Shown here piece after piece: positions 1 to 8,360 of a DNA stretch of 64,000 bases. Position 1 is the first letter of the stretch. Each line of letters starts with the position of its first letter. A program made the translations under genes and the position numbers. The notes beneath the pieces are model-generated. The model saw only the letters and a list, made by a program, of their open reading frames with translations. It did not search any database and was not told where the DNA came from. The stretch covers positions 3,906,001 to 3,970,000 of the forward strand of contig NZ_CP024985.1 of assembly GCF_002803845.1 (NCBI RefSeq), written 5' to 3'. The DNA is from Streptomyces lavendulae subsp. lavendulae. Its GTDB lineage: Bacteria > Actinomycetota > Actinomycetes > Streptomycetales > Streptomycetaceae.

Positions 1-387
1 CGGTCGGACAAGGGCCAGGCCGTCTTCAACGGGGCGGAGGCGTTCTGGCAGGGGATGGCCGGGATCGCCGACGTGGACGGGGACCAGCGGGTGTCCCGGG
101 AGGAGTTCGTCACCGGGGCGGCCAAGCGGCTGCGGGACAGTCCGCAGCGGTTCGCGGAGATCGCGCGCCCGTTCTTGGCCGCGGTGATCGCGGTGGCGGA
201 CGAGGACGGCACCGGCGCCGCGACCCCGACGGCCGCGGCCCGCGTCCTGCGGGTGCTCGGCACCGCGCCGGAGCTGGCCGGCCCGGTGGCGCGGGCGCTG
301 GACGCGGACGGCGACGGCCTGATCTCCGAGGACGAGATCCTGGCGGCCTTCGCGGGCTACTGCGGGGTGGAGGCACCCGACGCGTGA
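1..387 (+). CDS. EF-hand calcium-binding protein (5' end missing)
   Basis: The reading frame is open from the first base, so the N-terminus lies outside the window and 128 residues are visible. Two canonical 12-residue EF loops are seen. One is at visible residues 24-35 (DVDGDQRVSREE) and one at 101-112 (DADGDGLISEDE), each with Asp at 1/3/5, Gly at 4 and Glu at 12. A third loop near residue 67 (DEDGTG) lacks the final Glu and is probably inactive. This spacing fits the calerythrin-like four-EF-hand Ca2+ buffers or sensors of actinomycetes. It is cytosolic, with no signal or membrane segment in the visible part. A strong hairpin follows and separates it from the convergent purU. Confidence 0.85.
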   Translation, partial: RSDKGQAVFNGAEAFWQGMAGIADVDGDQRVSREEFVTGAAKRLRDSPQRFAEIARPFLAAVIAVADEDGTGAATPTAAARVLRVLGTAPELAGPVARALDADGDGLISEDEILAAFAGYCGVEAPDA

Positions 388-392
388 CAGCG

Positions 393-433
393 CGCGCGGC
401 GGGCCGGGCGGTGTCCGCCCGGCCCGCCGCGCG
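393..433. terminator. Bidirectional hairpin terminator
   Basis: A perfect 19-bp inverted repeat with a TGT loop lies between two convergent genes, the EF-hand gene and purU. There is no U-tract, which is usual for Streptomyces. It probably ends transcription from both sides. Confidence 0.85.
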
Positions 434-451
434 GGCTCGCTCGGTGCGCCG

Positions 452-1330
452 TCAGGCGAAGACGACGGTGCGGCTGCCGTTCAGCAGGACGCGGTGCTCG
501 CTGTGCCACTTCACCGCGCGGGCGAGCGCCTGGCACTCCACGTCGCGGCCGATGGCGACCAGCTGGTCGGGCGTGACCTCGTGGCCGACGCGCTCGACCT
601 CCTGCTCGATGATCGGGCCCTCGTCGAGGTCGGCGGTCACGTAGTGCGCGGTGGCGCCGATGAGCTTCACACCGCGGGCGTGCGCCTGGTGGTAGGGCTT
701 GGCGCCCTTGAAGCTCGGCAGGAAGGAGTGGTGGATGTTGATGATCCGCCCGCTCAGTTCCTTGCACAGGGTGTCGGACAGCACCTGCATGTAGCGGGCG
801 AGGACGACGAGCTGGACGTCCTGCGCGCGGACCAGTTCGAGCAGCTGCGCCTCGGCGTCCGCCTTGGTGTCCTTGGTGACCGGGATGTGCACGAAGGGCA
901 CGTCGTACGAGCCGACCAGCTCGGCGAAGTCGGTGTGGTTCGAGACCACGGCCGCGATCTCCACGGGCAGCGCGCCGATCCGCGAGCGGAACAGCAGGTC
1001 GTTCAGGCAGTGGCCGAACTTCGACACCATGAGGACGATCCGCATGCGCTCGTCGGAGCGGTGGATCTGCCAGTCCATACGGAAGGAGTCGCCGATCGCG
1101 GCGAAGCTCGCGCGCAGCTTCTCCACGGTGACCGCCGGCTCGGCCTCGAAGTGCACCCGCATGAAGAAGAGGCCGGTCTCCCGGTCTCCGAACTGCTGGC
1201 TGTCCACGATGTTGCAGCCGGTCATGAAGAGGTAACTCGACACGGCGTGCACGATGCCCTGCTTGTCGGGGCAGGACACGGTCAGGACGTACTGGGGCTG
1301 GGCAGTGGCCTCGGGCTGCGGGTCGCTCAT
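452..1330 (-). CDS. purU: Formyltetrahydrofolate deformylase
   Basis: PurU hydrolyses 10-formyl-THF to formate and THF, balancing the one-carbon pool. The 292-residue length is normal for the family. An N-terminal ACT domain (about residues 12-90, with SCPDKQGIVHAVS) precedes a formyltransferase fold (about 95-270). The fold carries the folate-enzyme signature INIHHSFLPSF near residue 200 and the catalytic Asp segment DLDEGPII. The start MSDPQ was chosen because alignment to the family begins just after it; the longer upstream frame has no family character. It sits directly downstream of the SCO4402-family gene, with 14 bp between, so the two are probably co-transcribed. Confidence 0.95.
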   Translation of the reverse strand: MSDPQPEATAQPQYVLTVSCPDKQGIVHAVSSYLFMTGCNIVDSQQFGDRETGLFFMRVHFEAEPAVTVEKLRASFAAIGDSFRMDWQIHRSDERMRIVLMVSKFGHCLNDLLFRSRIGALPVEIAAVVSNHTDFAELVGSYDVPFVHIPVTKDTKADAEAQLLELVRAQDVQLVVLARYMQVLSDTLCKELSGRIINIHHSFLPSFKGAKPYHQAHARGVKLIGATAHYVTADLDEGPIIEQEVERVGHEVTPDQLVAIGRDVECQALARAVKWHSEHRVLLNGSRTVVFA

Positions 1331-1344
1331 GACGGCATAGCCTT

Positions 1345-1791
1345 TCACACCGCGCGGGTGAGCATCCTCAGTACGTCGACCGAGGTGGGCGCCTCGTCCG
1401 GATCCTCCCCGTCCGCCGTCGCCATCCGTACGTGCGCCTCGCGCGCGGCCCGTACCGCCTCGGGCCAGGCGTGGTGCTCCAGGTACGTGGAGACGGGGGC
1501 GTCGGGGCCGACCTGGTGCAGGATCCGCAGCACCCGCAGGACGGCGAGGTCCACGAGGGCGGCCTCCTGTGCGTCCCGGAAGATCGTGCCGACGTACTTG
1601 TCGGCGGACCAGCTGTCGAGCCAGGTGTCCTCGACGAGCCGGTACACGGCGTCGGTGACGTCCCCGTAGCCTTCCGCGCCGGTCAGCCAGACCTCCTCCT
1701 GGAACACCGGGTCGGAGAGCATGTGCAGCGCGGAGCGCACGTTCGCGCGCCAGCGCCACCACGGCATGTCGTTGAGGGGCATGCCGCCCAT
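1345..1791 (-). CDS. SCO4402-family conserved protein
   Basis: This is a 148-residue cytosolic protein rich in Trp and acidic residues (MPWWRWRANVRSALHML near the N-terminus). I recognise it as the small actinomycete family named after S. coelicolor SCO4402, which lies next to purU there too. No catalytic motif or known fold is apparent and the function is unknown. The start is uncertain: ATG at 1791 and ATG at 1782 are both in frame and neither has a clear ribosome site, while the frame runs upstream to 1914. Conserved linkage to purU suggests co-expression but not a defined role. Confidence 0.75.
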   Translation of the reverse strand: MGGMPLNDMPWWRWRANVRSALHMLSDPVFQEEVWLTGAEGYGDVTDAVYRLVEDTWLDSWSADKYVGTIFRDAQEAALVDLAVLRVLRILHQVGPDAPVSTYLEHHAWPEAVRAAREAHVRMATADGEDPDEAPTSVDVLRMLTRAV

Positions 1792-1987
1792 GGTGGAGGA
1801 GCGGCCGCCGCGGCGGGAAGAGTTCTTCGAACCTTGGGCGAATGTCACGCTTTCGATCGTACGTTCCCCCGCGTCCCGATCTTGAAGCGCCTGTGGAGGA
1901 CGACTCCCCAGCAATTCACCTGGGCGTCACCCAATGTTGTGTACACCTCACCATCCAGTTCCCCGGCGAGCGGAATGGTCGGTGGAC

Positions 1988-3457
1988 ATGACCGATCGCC
2001 GACGCGCAACTGCCCTGTCCCGTCTGCTCCTTGCCTCGGCGATGGGCGCGTGTCTGACCACCGCGTGCGGGGTGCTCCCCGGGGGCTCGGGGGGCTCCGG
2101 GGGCACCCTCACGGTCATGACGTTCGCACCGATGGGCACGAAAGCGACGAACATGCCGGGAATGCCCGGCATGGCGAAGGCCTACGAACGCTGGGTCAAC
2201 GCCAACGGCGGCATCCACGGCCACAAGCTGCGCGTCCTGACCTGCAACGAGAAGAACACCCCGACCAGCGCCGCCGACTGCGCCCGCCAGGCCATCGCCG
2301 AGAAGGCCGTCGCCGTCGTCGGCTCGTACAGCCAGCACGGACGTGCCTTCATGGCCCCGCTGGAGGCCGAGGGCATCCCCTTCATCGGCGGCTACGGGGT
2401 CTCCTCCGAGGAGTTCCAGAGCCCCCTGTCCTACCCGGTCAACGGCGGCCAGCCCGCCCTGCTCGCCGGCGCCGGGCACCAGCTGGGCAAGGCCTGCGCC
2501 CAGGTGTCGCTGGTACGCCCGGACACCCTCGCCGGTGACACCATGCCGGTCCTGCTGAACGCGGGGCTGCGGGCCAACAAGATGCCGGACGCCTCCGACA
2601 TCCGGGCCGCCGAGGACTCCGCGGACCTGACCCCGCAGGCGCGCGAGGCGCTGGCCGACGGGTCGGCGGGCGGCCCGGCCAAGGACACGGCGAAGGGCGG
2701 CGCCAAGGACGCGGGGGCGGGGTCGGGGGCCGGAGCCGCAGCGGGGACCGGAACCGCAGCGGGGGCCGGAGCCGCAGCGGGGGCCGGAGCCGCAGCGGGG
2801 GCCGGAGCCGCAGCGGGGGCCGGCGGGGCAGCGGGGGCCGGCGGGGCCAAGGATTCCGCGCCCAAGGAGGGCAAGCCCTGCGTCACGGCCGTCCTCGGCG
2901 AGCGCACCGAGACCTTCTTCGACGCCTTCCGCCGCCTCGACACCCAGCACCGCGACCCGCAGATCGCCTCCGTCCTCGGCAGCGTCAGCCAGGCCCTCGT
3001 CGACCGCACCGGCGGCAAGGAGAGCCCCTTCGAGGGGGCCTTCGTCACCAGCTGGTACCCGGTCTCGACCGACCCGCTGTGGGCCCCGATGCGGAAGGTG
3101 ATCACCGAGCAGGCGTTCGGCGACGACACCGTCGACCCCGACGACAGCGGGGCCCAGACCACCTGGATCGCGTACACCGTGCTGAACGAGATCGTGCAGC
3201 GCTTCAAGGCCGACGAGGACGTCACGGCCCGCAAGGTGGCCCGGGCGCTCAACGAGTCCGAGGGCGTCAAGACGGCCGGCCTCACCCCCGACCTCAGCTG
3301 GCGCTACCAGGACATGCGGGCCGTGGCGGGCTTCCCCCGCCTGGTCAACGGCCGGGTCAGCTTCCAGATCGTCCGGGCGGGCCGCATCGTCGACCAGCCC
3401 GGCGAGCCTGCCCAGGACATGACCTCGACCCTGGAACAGGCTCCCCGCTCGGCCTGA
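1988..3457 (+). CDS. Solute-binding lipoprotein, branched-chain amino acid (periplasmic type 1) family
   Basis: The 489-residue protein begins with a twin-Arg/hydrophobic signal and a likely lipobox Cys at residue 27 (CLTTACG). It should therefore be a membrane-anchored extracytoplasmic binding protein. Motifs such as YERWVNANGGIHGHKL and the later VLNEIVQRFKADEDVTARKVARAL are typical of the Leu/Ile/Val-binding (LivJ-like) fold. A Gly/Ala linker encoded by seven 18-bp repeats interrupts the fold at about residues 240-290. No permease or ATPase gene is adjacent, so it is an orphan and its ligand cannot be inferred. The start at ATG 1988 precedes the signal peptide, whereas a longer frame from 1934 would spoil it. 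Confidence 0.8.
   Translation: MTDRRRATALSRLLLASAMGACLTTACGVLPGGSGGSGGTLTVMTFAPMGTKATNMPGMPGMAKAYERWVNANGGIHGHKLRVLTCNEKNTPTSAADCARQAIAEKAVAVVGSYSQHGRAFMAPLEAEGIPFIGGYGVSSEEFQSPLSYPVNGGQPALLAGAGHQLGKACAQVSLVRPDTLAGDTMPVLLNAGLRANKMPDASDIRAAEDSADLTPQAREALADGSAGGPAKDTAKGGAKDAGAGSGAGAAAGTGTAAGAGAAAGAGAAAGAGAAAGAGGAAGAGGAKDSAPKEGKPCVTAVLGERTETFFDAFRRLDTQHRDPQIASVLGSVSQALVDRTGGKESPFEGAFVTSWYPVSTDPLWAPMRKVITEQAFGDDTVDPDDSGAQTTWIAYTVLNEIVQRFKADEDVTARKVARALNESEGVKTAGLTPDLSWRYQDMRAVAGFPRLVNGRVSFQIVRAGRIVDQPGEPAQDMTSTLEQAPRSA
2726..2851 (+). repeat. 18-bp tandem repeat (VNTR-like) inside the solute-binding protein gene
   Basis: Seven consecutive 18-bp units with consensus GGGGCCGGAGCCGCAGCG encode Gly-Ala hexapeptides (GAGAAA). 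Units 3 to 5 are identical, units 1, 2 and 6 differ by a few bases, and the last is more divergent. The period is a multiple of three, so copy-number changes keep the frame. Confidence 0.95.
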
Positions 3458-3465
3458 TCACCCGG

Positions 3466-5061
3466 TCACAGCTCGGACGTGTCGCGGCGGGTGAGGCCGT
3501 ACTTGACGGCGAGCGGGTTCCACAGCGCCGCCGCCGTCTGCTTGGCCTTCGTGGCCTCACCGCTCGACTTGTTGCCGTCGGCGGCGTTGTCGGTGGCCTT
3601 GGCCTTGCCGTCCTTGCAGCCGCCCTTGTCGTGGCCCGCGTCGTCCGCCCAGTCCGCGTAGCTGTTGTCGGCGTCCGCGGAGGCCTTCCAGGCCTTGGTG
3701 AGGGCGGCCGAGAGCCTCGCGTGGTTCGGGAGCTGGTCCGTCTTGAGCTCCTGGAGCCGGGTGACCAGCTCCTCGCGCTGGCGGGCCGCGTCGCGCAGGT
3801 CCTGGGCCGCCTGACCGAGGTTCTTGCAGTCCTTGATGTCGTCCACGGCCTTGATCACCGAGGCCCGGCTGTCGTTGCTGTCCGCGAGGAGCTTGTCCAG
3901 CTGGACGGCCTGCGGGCGGGCCGGGTCCACGGGGGCCTCCCCCACCGGTGCGCCCGAGGCTCCGGAGCCCGTGCTCGCGGGGGCCACGGCGCCCGGGTCG
4001 CTGTTCGAGGCCTTGCCGTCGCTGAGCAGCGCGCCCACCCCGAGTCCGGCCACGGCCAGTCCGAAGACCCCGGCCGCGATGACCGCGGGCGGCACCCGGC
4101 GCGGGGCCGGGGCGGGGGCGGGGGGCGGCGGCGCGTACTGCTGCTGGGGCGGCTGCGGCTGCCTCTGCTGGGGCCGGCGCGGTCCGTACTGCTGGGGCGG
4201 CGCGGGCGGCGGCGTACGCCGGGGGGCCGGAGCCGTCACCGACGACATCGCCTGGGTGGGCGCCGCGGCGATGCCCTCGTCGGCCCGGAACAACGCGTCG
4301 AAGCCGTCCACGGGCGGGGGGCCCGGGGCCGCGGGGACGGGCGGTATGTACTGCGTCGCCGCCTCACCGGGGTGCGCGCCGTCGGCCGGGACGGGCGGTA
4401 TGTACTGGGTGGCCGCCTCACCGGGGTGCGGGCCACCTGCCGGGACCGGGGGAATGTACTGGGTGGCCGCCTCACCGGGGTGCGGGCCACCTGCCGGGAC
4501 CGGCGGGATGAACTGGGTCGCGGCCTCACCCGGGTGCGCACCGCCTGCCGGGACCGGGGGGATGTACTGGGTGGCCGCCTCACCGGGGTGCGGGCCACCT
4601 GCCGGGACCGGCGGGATGTACTGGGTCGCGGCCTCCCCCGGGTGCCCGCCACCTGCCGGAACCGGCGGGATGTACTGGGTGGCCGCGTCGGGCAGCGGCG
4701 GGTAGCCGTAGCCGTGCGGTTGGCCCGGCCCCTCGAAGCCCGGACCCACGACGTGCCCCTCGGGCGGGTACCCGTACGCGGGCTGCCCCTGCGGCGGGTA
4801 TCCGTACGCGGGCTGTCCCTGCTGCTGCCCGTACTGCGGCTGCCCGCCGTACGGTTCCTGACCGTACGGTTCCTGACCGTACTGCCCCTCCCCGTACGCC
4901 GGAGGCTGCGGCTGCGTCGGCTGCCCGTACGGCGCGGGCGCGCCCCACGGCTCTCCCGCCGCCGGACCCGGCTGCCCGGGGTGACCCGGGTCCGCGTCGG
5001 GCCGTGCCGGATCCGCCGCCCCGGGCCGGGGGACGCCCCCTTGTCCGCTCTGCGTCGTCAC
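3466..5061 (-). CDS. Proline/glutamine-rich single-pass membrane protein with seven ATQYIPPVP repeats
   Basis: This 531-residue protein has three parts. The cytoplasmic N-terminal region (about residues 1-320) is rich in Pro, Gln, Tyr and Gly and contains seven 18-residue repeats centred on ATQYIPPVPAGG (one copy has F for Y). One transmembrane helix follows (about 325-347, VIAAGVFGLAVAGLGVGALL). The remaining roughly 180 residues are extracellular and Lys/Asp-rich, with heptad-like spacing in the region DKLLADSNDSRASVIKAVDD. GTG at 5061 has a good ribosome site (AGAGGAG). I do not recognise a named family. A Thr with acidic residues before it and a hydrophobic at +3 is compatible with Ser/Thr kinase sites, but that is inference. 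It converges with the solute-binding gene, 8 bp apart. Confidence 0.75.
   Translation of the reverse strand: MTTQSGQGGVPRPGAADPARPDADPGHPGQPGPAAGEPWGAPAPYGQPTQPQPPAYGEGQYGQEPYGQEPYGGQPQYGQQQGQPAYGYPPQGQPAYGYPPEGHVVGPGFEGPGQPHGYGYPPLPDAATQYIPPVPAGGGHPGEAATQYIPPVPAGGPHPGEAATQYIPPVPAGGAHPGEAATQFIPPVPAGGPHPGEAATQYIPPVPAGGPHPGEAATQYIPPVPADGAHPGEAATQYIPPVPAAPGPPPVDGFDALFRADEGIAAAPTQAMSSVTAPAPRRTPPPAPPQQYGPRRPQQRQPQPPQQQYAPPPPAPAPAPRRVPPAVIAAGVFGLAVAGLGVGALLSDGKASNSDPGAVAPASTGSGASGAPVGEAPVDPARPQAVQLDKLLADSNDSRASVIKAVDDIKDCKNLGQAAQDLRDAARQREELVTRLQELKTDQLPNHARLSAALTKAWKASADADNSYADWADDAGHDKGGCKDGKAKATDNAADGNKSSGEATKAKQTAAALWNPLAVKYGLTRRDTSEL
4333..4690 (-). repeat. Seven 54-bp coding tandem repeats
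   Basis: The TGTACTGGG core, read on the plus strand, recurs at 4347, 4401, 4455, 4509, 4563, 4617 and 4671 with an exact 54-bp period. Each unit encodes one ATQ(Y/F)IPPVP element of the proline-rich membrane protein. The array is coding, not CRISPR. Confidence 0.95.
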
Positions 5062-5139
5062 CGGGACTCCTCTGCCTTCTCCGACTTTCCGGAACCAACG
5101 GAACGTCGGACCACGCTACCCGGTCGCGCCACGGGCCCG

Positions 5140-6522
5140 TCAGGCCACCTGAGCCTCCAGCCGCGAGCCGAACTCCCTGACGGCCGCTTCCTCCCGGTAC
5201 GGCTCCAGCCGCGCGCGGAAGTCCTCCAGGTACTCCGCACCCCGCCGCGACCTCAGCGTGCCCAGCAGTTCGGCGGCCGTCGTGGCCGTCTGGCAGGCCT
5301 GCTCCACCTCTCTCTGCTGCACCTGCGCCGCCGCCAGCAGCAGCAGCCCGATCGCCCGACGGCGCGCCTTGGCCGCGGGCAGCCCGCGCAGGGCCTCCTC
5401 CGCGCGCCGTGCCGCCGCCTCGGCCTGGCCGAGGTCCCGGTGGCAGTGGGCGAGCTCGTCCGCCAGGTAGGCCTGGTCGAAATGCCGGATCCACACCGGG
5501 TCGTCCCCCGACTCCGGCTCGGCCCGCTCCAGCGCCGTGAGCGCCCGCCCCGACAGCACCGCCGTGGCGCGGGCGTCGCCCAGCAGCGCGTGCCCGCGCG
5601 CCTCGGCGGCGTAGAACATGGCCTCCACCCGCGGGGTGACCTGCCCCCGCGTGCCCTCCTGGGCGGCCCGCGCCAGCTGCGCGATCTCGCGCGGGTTGCC
5701 CAGCTCGGCGGCGAGGTGGCTCATGGACGCGGCCAGCACGTAGCCCCCGTACGCGCGGTCGCCCGCGGCCTGGGCCAGGCGCAGGGCCTGGATGTAGTAG
5801 CGCTGGGCCAGGCCGGGCTGGCCCGTGTCCACGGCCATGTACCCGGCGAGTTCGGTGAGCCGGGCGACGGCCGCGAACAGGGCCCGCCCGACCGGTTCCC
5901 GGTAGGAGCCGCCGATCAGCCCGGAGACCACGGAGTTGAGGTAGTGCACGACCACGGGGCGTACGTGCCCGCTGCCGAAGCGGTGGTCGAGCTCGGTCAG
6001 CGCCTGCGTCGTCGCGCGGACGGCCTCCACGTCGGACATCCCCACCCGGGCCCCGCCGTTGCGGGCCACCTGCGGGTCGGCTCCGGTGATCAGCCAGTCG
6101 CGGCTGGGCTCGACGAGCGCGGAGGCGGCCACGCTCGAACCGGCGAGGAAGTCGCGGCGCCCGACGTCGCTGCGCCACAGCTCGCAGACCTGCTCGATGG
6201 CGCCGACGACGGTCGGGGAGAACTGCAGGCCCACGCCGGAGGCGAGGTTCTTGCCGTTCGCCATGCCGATCTCGTCGATGGTGACGGTACGGCCGAGTTT
6301 GCGGCCGAGGGCCTCGGCGATGATGCCGGGCGCCCGGCCGCGCGGCTGCTGGCCGCGCAGCCAGCGGGCCACGGAGGTCTTGTCGTAGCGGAGATCGAGG
6401 CCGTGCTCGGCCCCGCACATGTTGACGCGCCGGGCTAGCCCGGCGTTGGAGCACCCGGCTTCCTGGATGAGCGCCTGCAGCCGTTCGTTCGGCTGACGGG
6501 CGACGAGAGGCCTGGCTGCCAT
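5140..6522 (-). CDS. NsdA/NsdB-like helix-turn-helix regulator
   Basis: The 460-residue protein has an N-terminal helix-turn-helix (about residues 10-75, CSNAGLARRVNMCG then TSVARWLRGQQPRGRAP) and a long helical, TPR-like C-terminal part (about 150-440). This is the layout of the Streptomyces Nsd family, which includes negative regulators of differentiation and antibiotic production such as NsdA. ATG at 6522 was chosen because AGGGGG lies 7 bases upstream; a longer frame to 6693 has no such support. It is transcribed alone, divergent from the prim-pol-like gene. The targets are not evident from sequence. Confidence 0.85.
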   Translation of the reverse strand: MAARPLVARQPNERLQALIQEAGCSNAGLARRVNMCGAEHGLDLRYDKTSVARWLRGQQPRGRAPGIIAEALGRKLGRTVTIDEIGMANGKNLASGVGLQFSPTVVGAIEQVCELWRSDVGRRDFLAGSSVAASALVEPSRDWLITGADPQVARNGGARVGMSDVEAVRATTQALTELDHRFGSGHVRPVVVHYLNSVVSGLIGGSYREPVGRALFAAVARLTELAGYMAVDTGQPGLAQRYYIQALRLAQAAGDRAYGGYVLAASMSHLAAELGNPREIAQLARAAQEGTRGQVTPRVEAMFYAAEARGHALLGDARATAVLSGRALTALERAEPESGDDPVWIRHFDQAYLADELAHCHRDLGQAEAAARRAEEALRGLPAAKARRRAIGLLLLAAAQVQQREVEQACQTATTAAELLGTLRSRRGAEYLEDFRARLEPYREEAAVREFGSRLEAQVA

Positions 6523-6737
6523 TGAAAACCCCCTGAAGCCACGGGAGAGCGATGGAATGATCACTTCCCGCCTGATGTGCGGAGAATCTTCGTCTCTGCG
6601 TCGTGTCGTTACCCAACGTCCGCGCCCCGGCCTCCTACGCGCCCCCGTACATGCACCGGTGCGCCCCGCGTGCAGGATCGATGCACCGCCCACCGGCTGG
6701 TTTACGCCCGTAACCCCCGGTGACAGCGGGAGTTGTG

Positions 6738-7424
6738 ATGGGCGTGGAAGAGACCATCGGAGTCACGGAGACCGCGCCCATCCCCAAGCAGCGGGGGGAG
6801 CAGCTGCTGGACCATGCCGTGCGGTACGTGGAAGAGCGGCACTGGGACGTCTTCGCGGGCACCTGGCTGGAGCACGGCGACGGCCGCGAGGTGTGCTCCT
6901 GCGGTGCGGCGGACTGCCCGGCACCCGGCGCGCACCCCGCAGTGAAGGACTGGGCGGGGCTGGCCACGGGCAGCGCGGTCGGCGTGCGCCGGATCTGGGC
7001 GAAGCACCCCGGCGCCTCGATCCTGCTGCCGACGGGCCGCACCTTCGACGCGCTGGACGTCCCCGACTCCGCCGGTTTCCTCGCGCTGGCGCGGCTGGAG
7101 CGGATGCAGCGCACCCTCGGGCCGGTCACCCTCACCCCCGGTCACCGGATGCTGTTCTTCGTCCTGCCCGGTGCCGGGGCGAAGGTGACGGACCTGGTGC
7201 GCAAGCTGGGCTGGCTCCCGCACGCCATCGACCTCGTCGCGCGGGGCGAGGGCGAGTACGTGGCCGCGCCGCCCACCCGCTTCGGCGGGAAGGGGCCGGT
7301 GCAGTGGGCCCGCAAGCCCACTCCCGCGAACCGGTGGCTGCCGGACACCGAGGAGCTGATCGACGCCCTCGCGTACGCGTGCGGCAGCGAGGCCGCGGCC
7401 TCCCGGGGGCGCCGCCAGGCCTGA
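6738..7424 (+). CDS. Stand-alone bifunctional primase/polymerase N-terminal-like domain protein
   Basis: The 228-residue protein matches the prim-pol N-terminal domain family of actinomycetes, with HWDVFAGTWL, a cysteine/histidine element CSCGAADCPAPGAHP (about residues 54-68) and a WAKHPGASILLPTG segment. No helicase or other replication domain follows. The usual acidic metal-binding pair is not obvious; the corresponding stretch reads FDALDVP, so catalytic activity is doubtful. ATG 6738 has GGGAG six bases upstream. The gene is not linked to a plasmid or phage module, so a regulatory or nucleotide-binding role is as likely as DNA synthesis. Confidence 0.75.
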   Translation: MGVEETIGVTETAPIPKQRGEQLLDHAVRYVEERHWDVFAGTWLEHGDGREVCSCGAADCPAPGAHPAVKDWAGLATGSAVGVRRIWAKHPGASILLPTGRTFDALDVPDSAGFLALARLERMQRTLGPVTLTPGHRMLFFVLPGAGAKVTDLVRKLGWLPHAIDLVARGEGEYVAAPPTRFGGKGPVQWARKPTPANRWLPDTEELIDALAYACGSEAAASRGRRQA

Positions 7425-7454
7425 CATTCGTGTCCGCCGGTTCATGACATTCGT
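7422..7454 (+). promoter_or_regulatory. Direct repeats of TGACATTCGT upstream of the ABC exporter
   Basis: TGACATTCGT occurs at 7422-7431 and again at 7445-7454, 23 bp apart (about two helical turns), 76 bp before the exporter start. Two same-face direct repeats are typical of response-regulator or activator sites. The protein is not identifiable from the sequence. Confidence 0.5.
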
Positions 7455-7529
7455 AACTGCCGCCCCTCTCCCCCGTCCTCCTATCGTGAGGAAAGTAGGA
7501 CCACGGGGATCAGAACGAGAGGCAGGCGC

Positions 7530-8356
<827 letters not shown>

Positions 8357-8360
<4 letters not shown>

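Noticed and set aside
4333-4690. Regular 54-bp repeats resembling a CRISPR array
   Set aside because: The units are contiguous without unique spacers, are in frame and encode protein repeats.
3079-6438. An 1119-codon plus-strand open frame
   Set aside because: It lies opposite the proline-rich protein and the NsdA-like gene, is an Arg/Gly/Leu-rich low-complexity translation and shows no domain; it is a high-GC antisense artefact.
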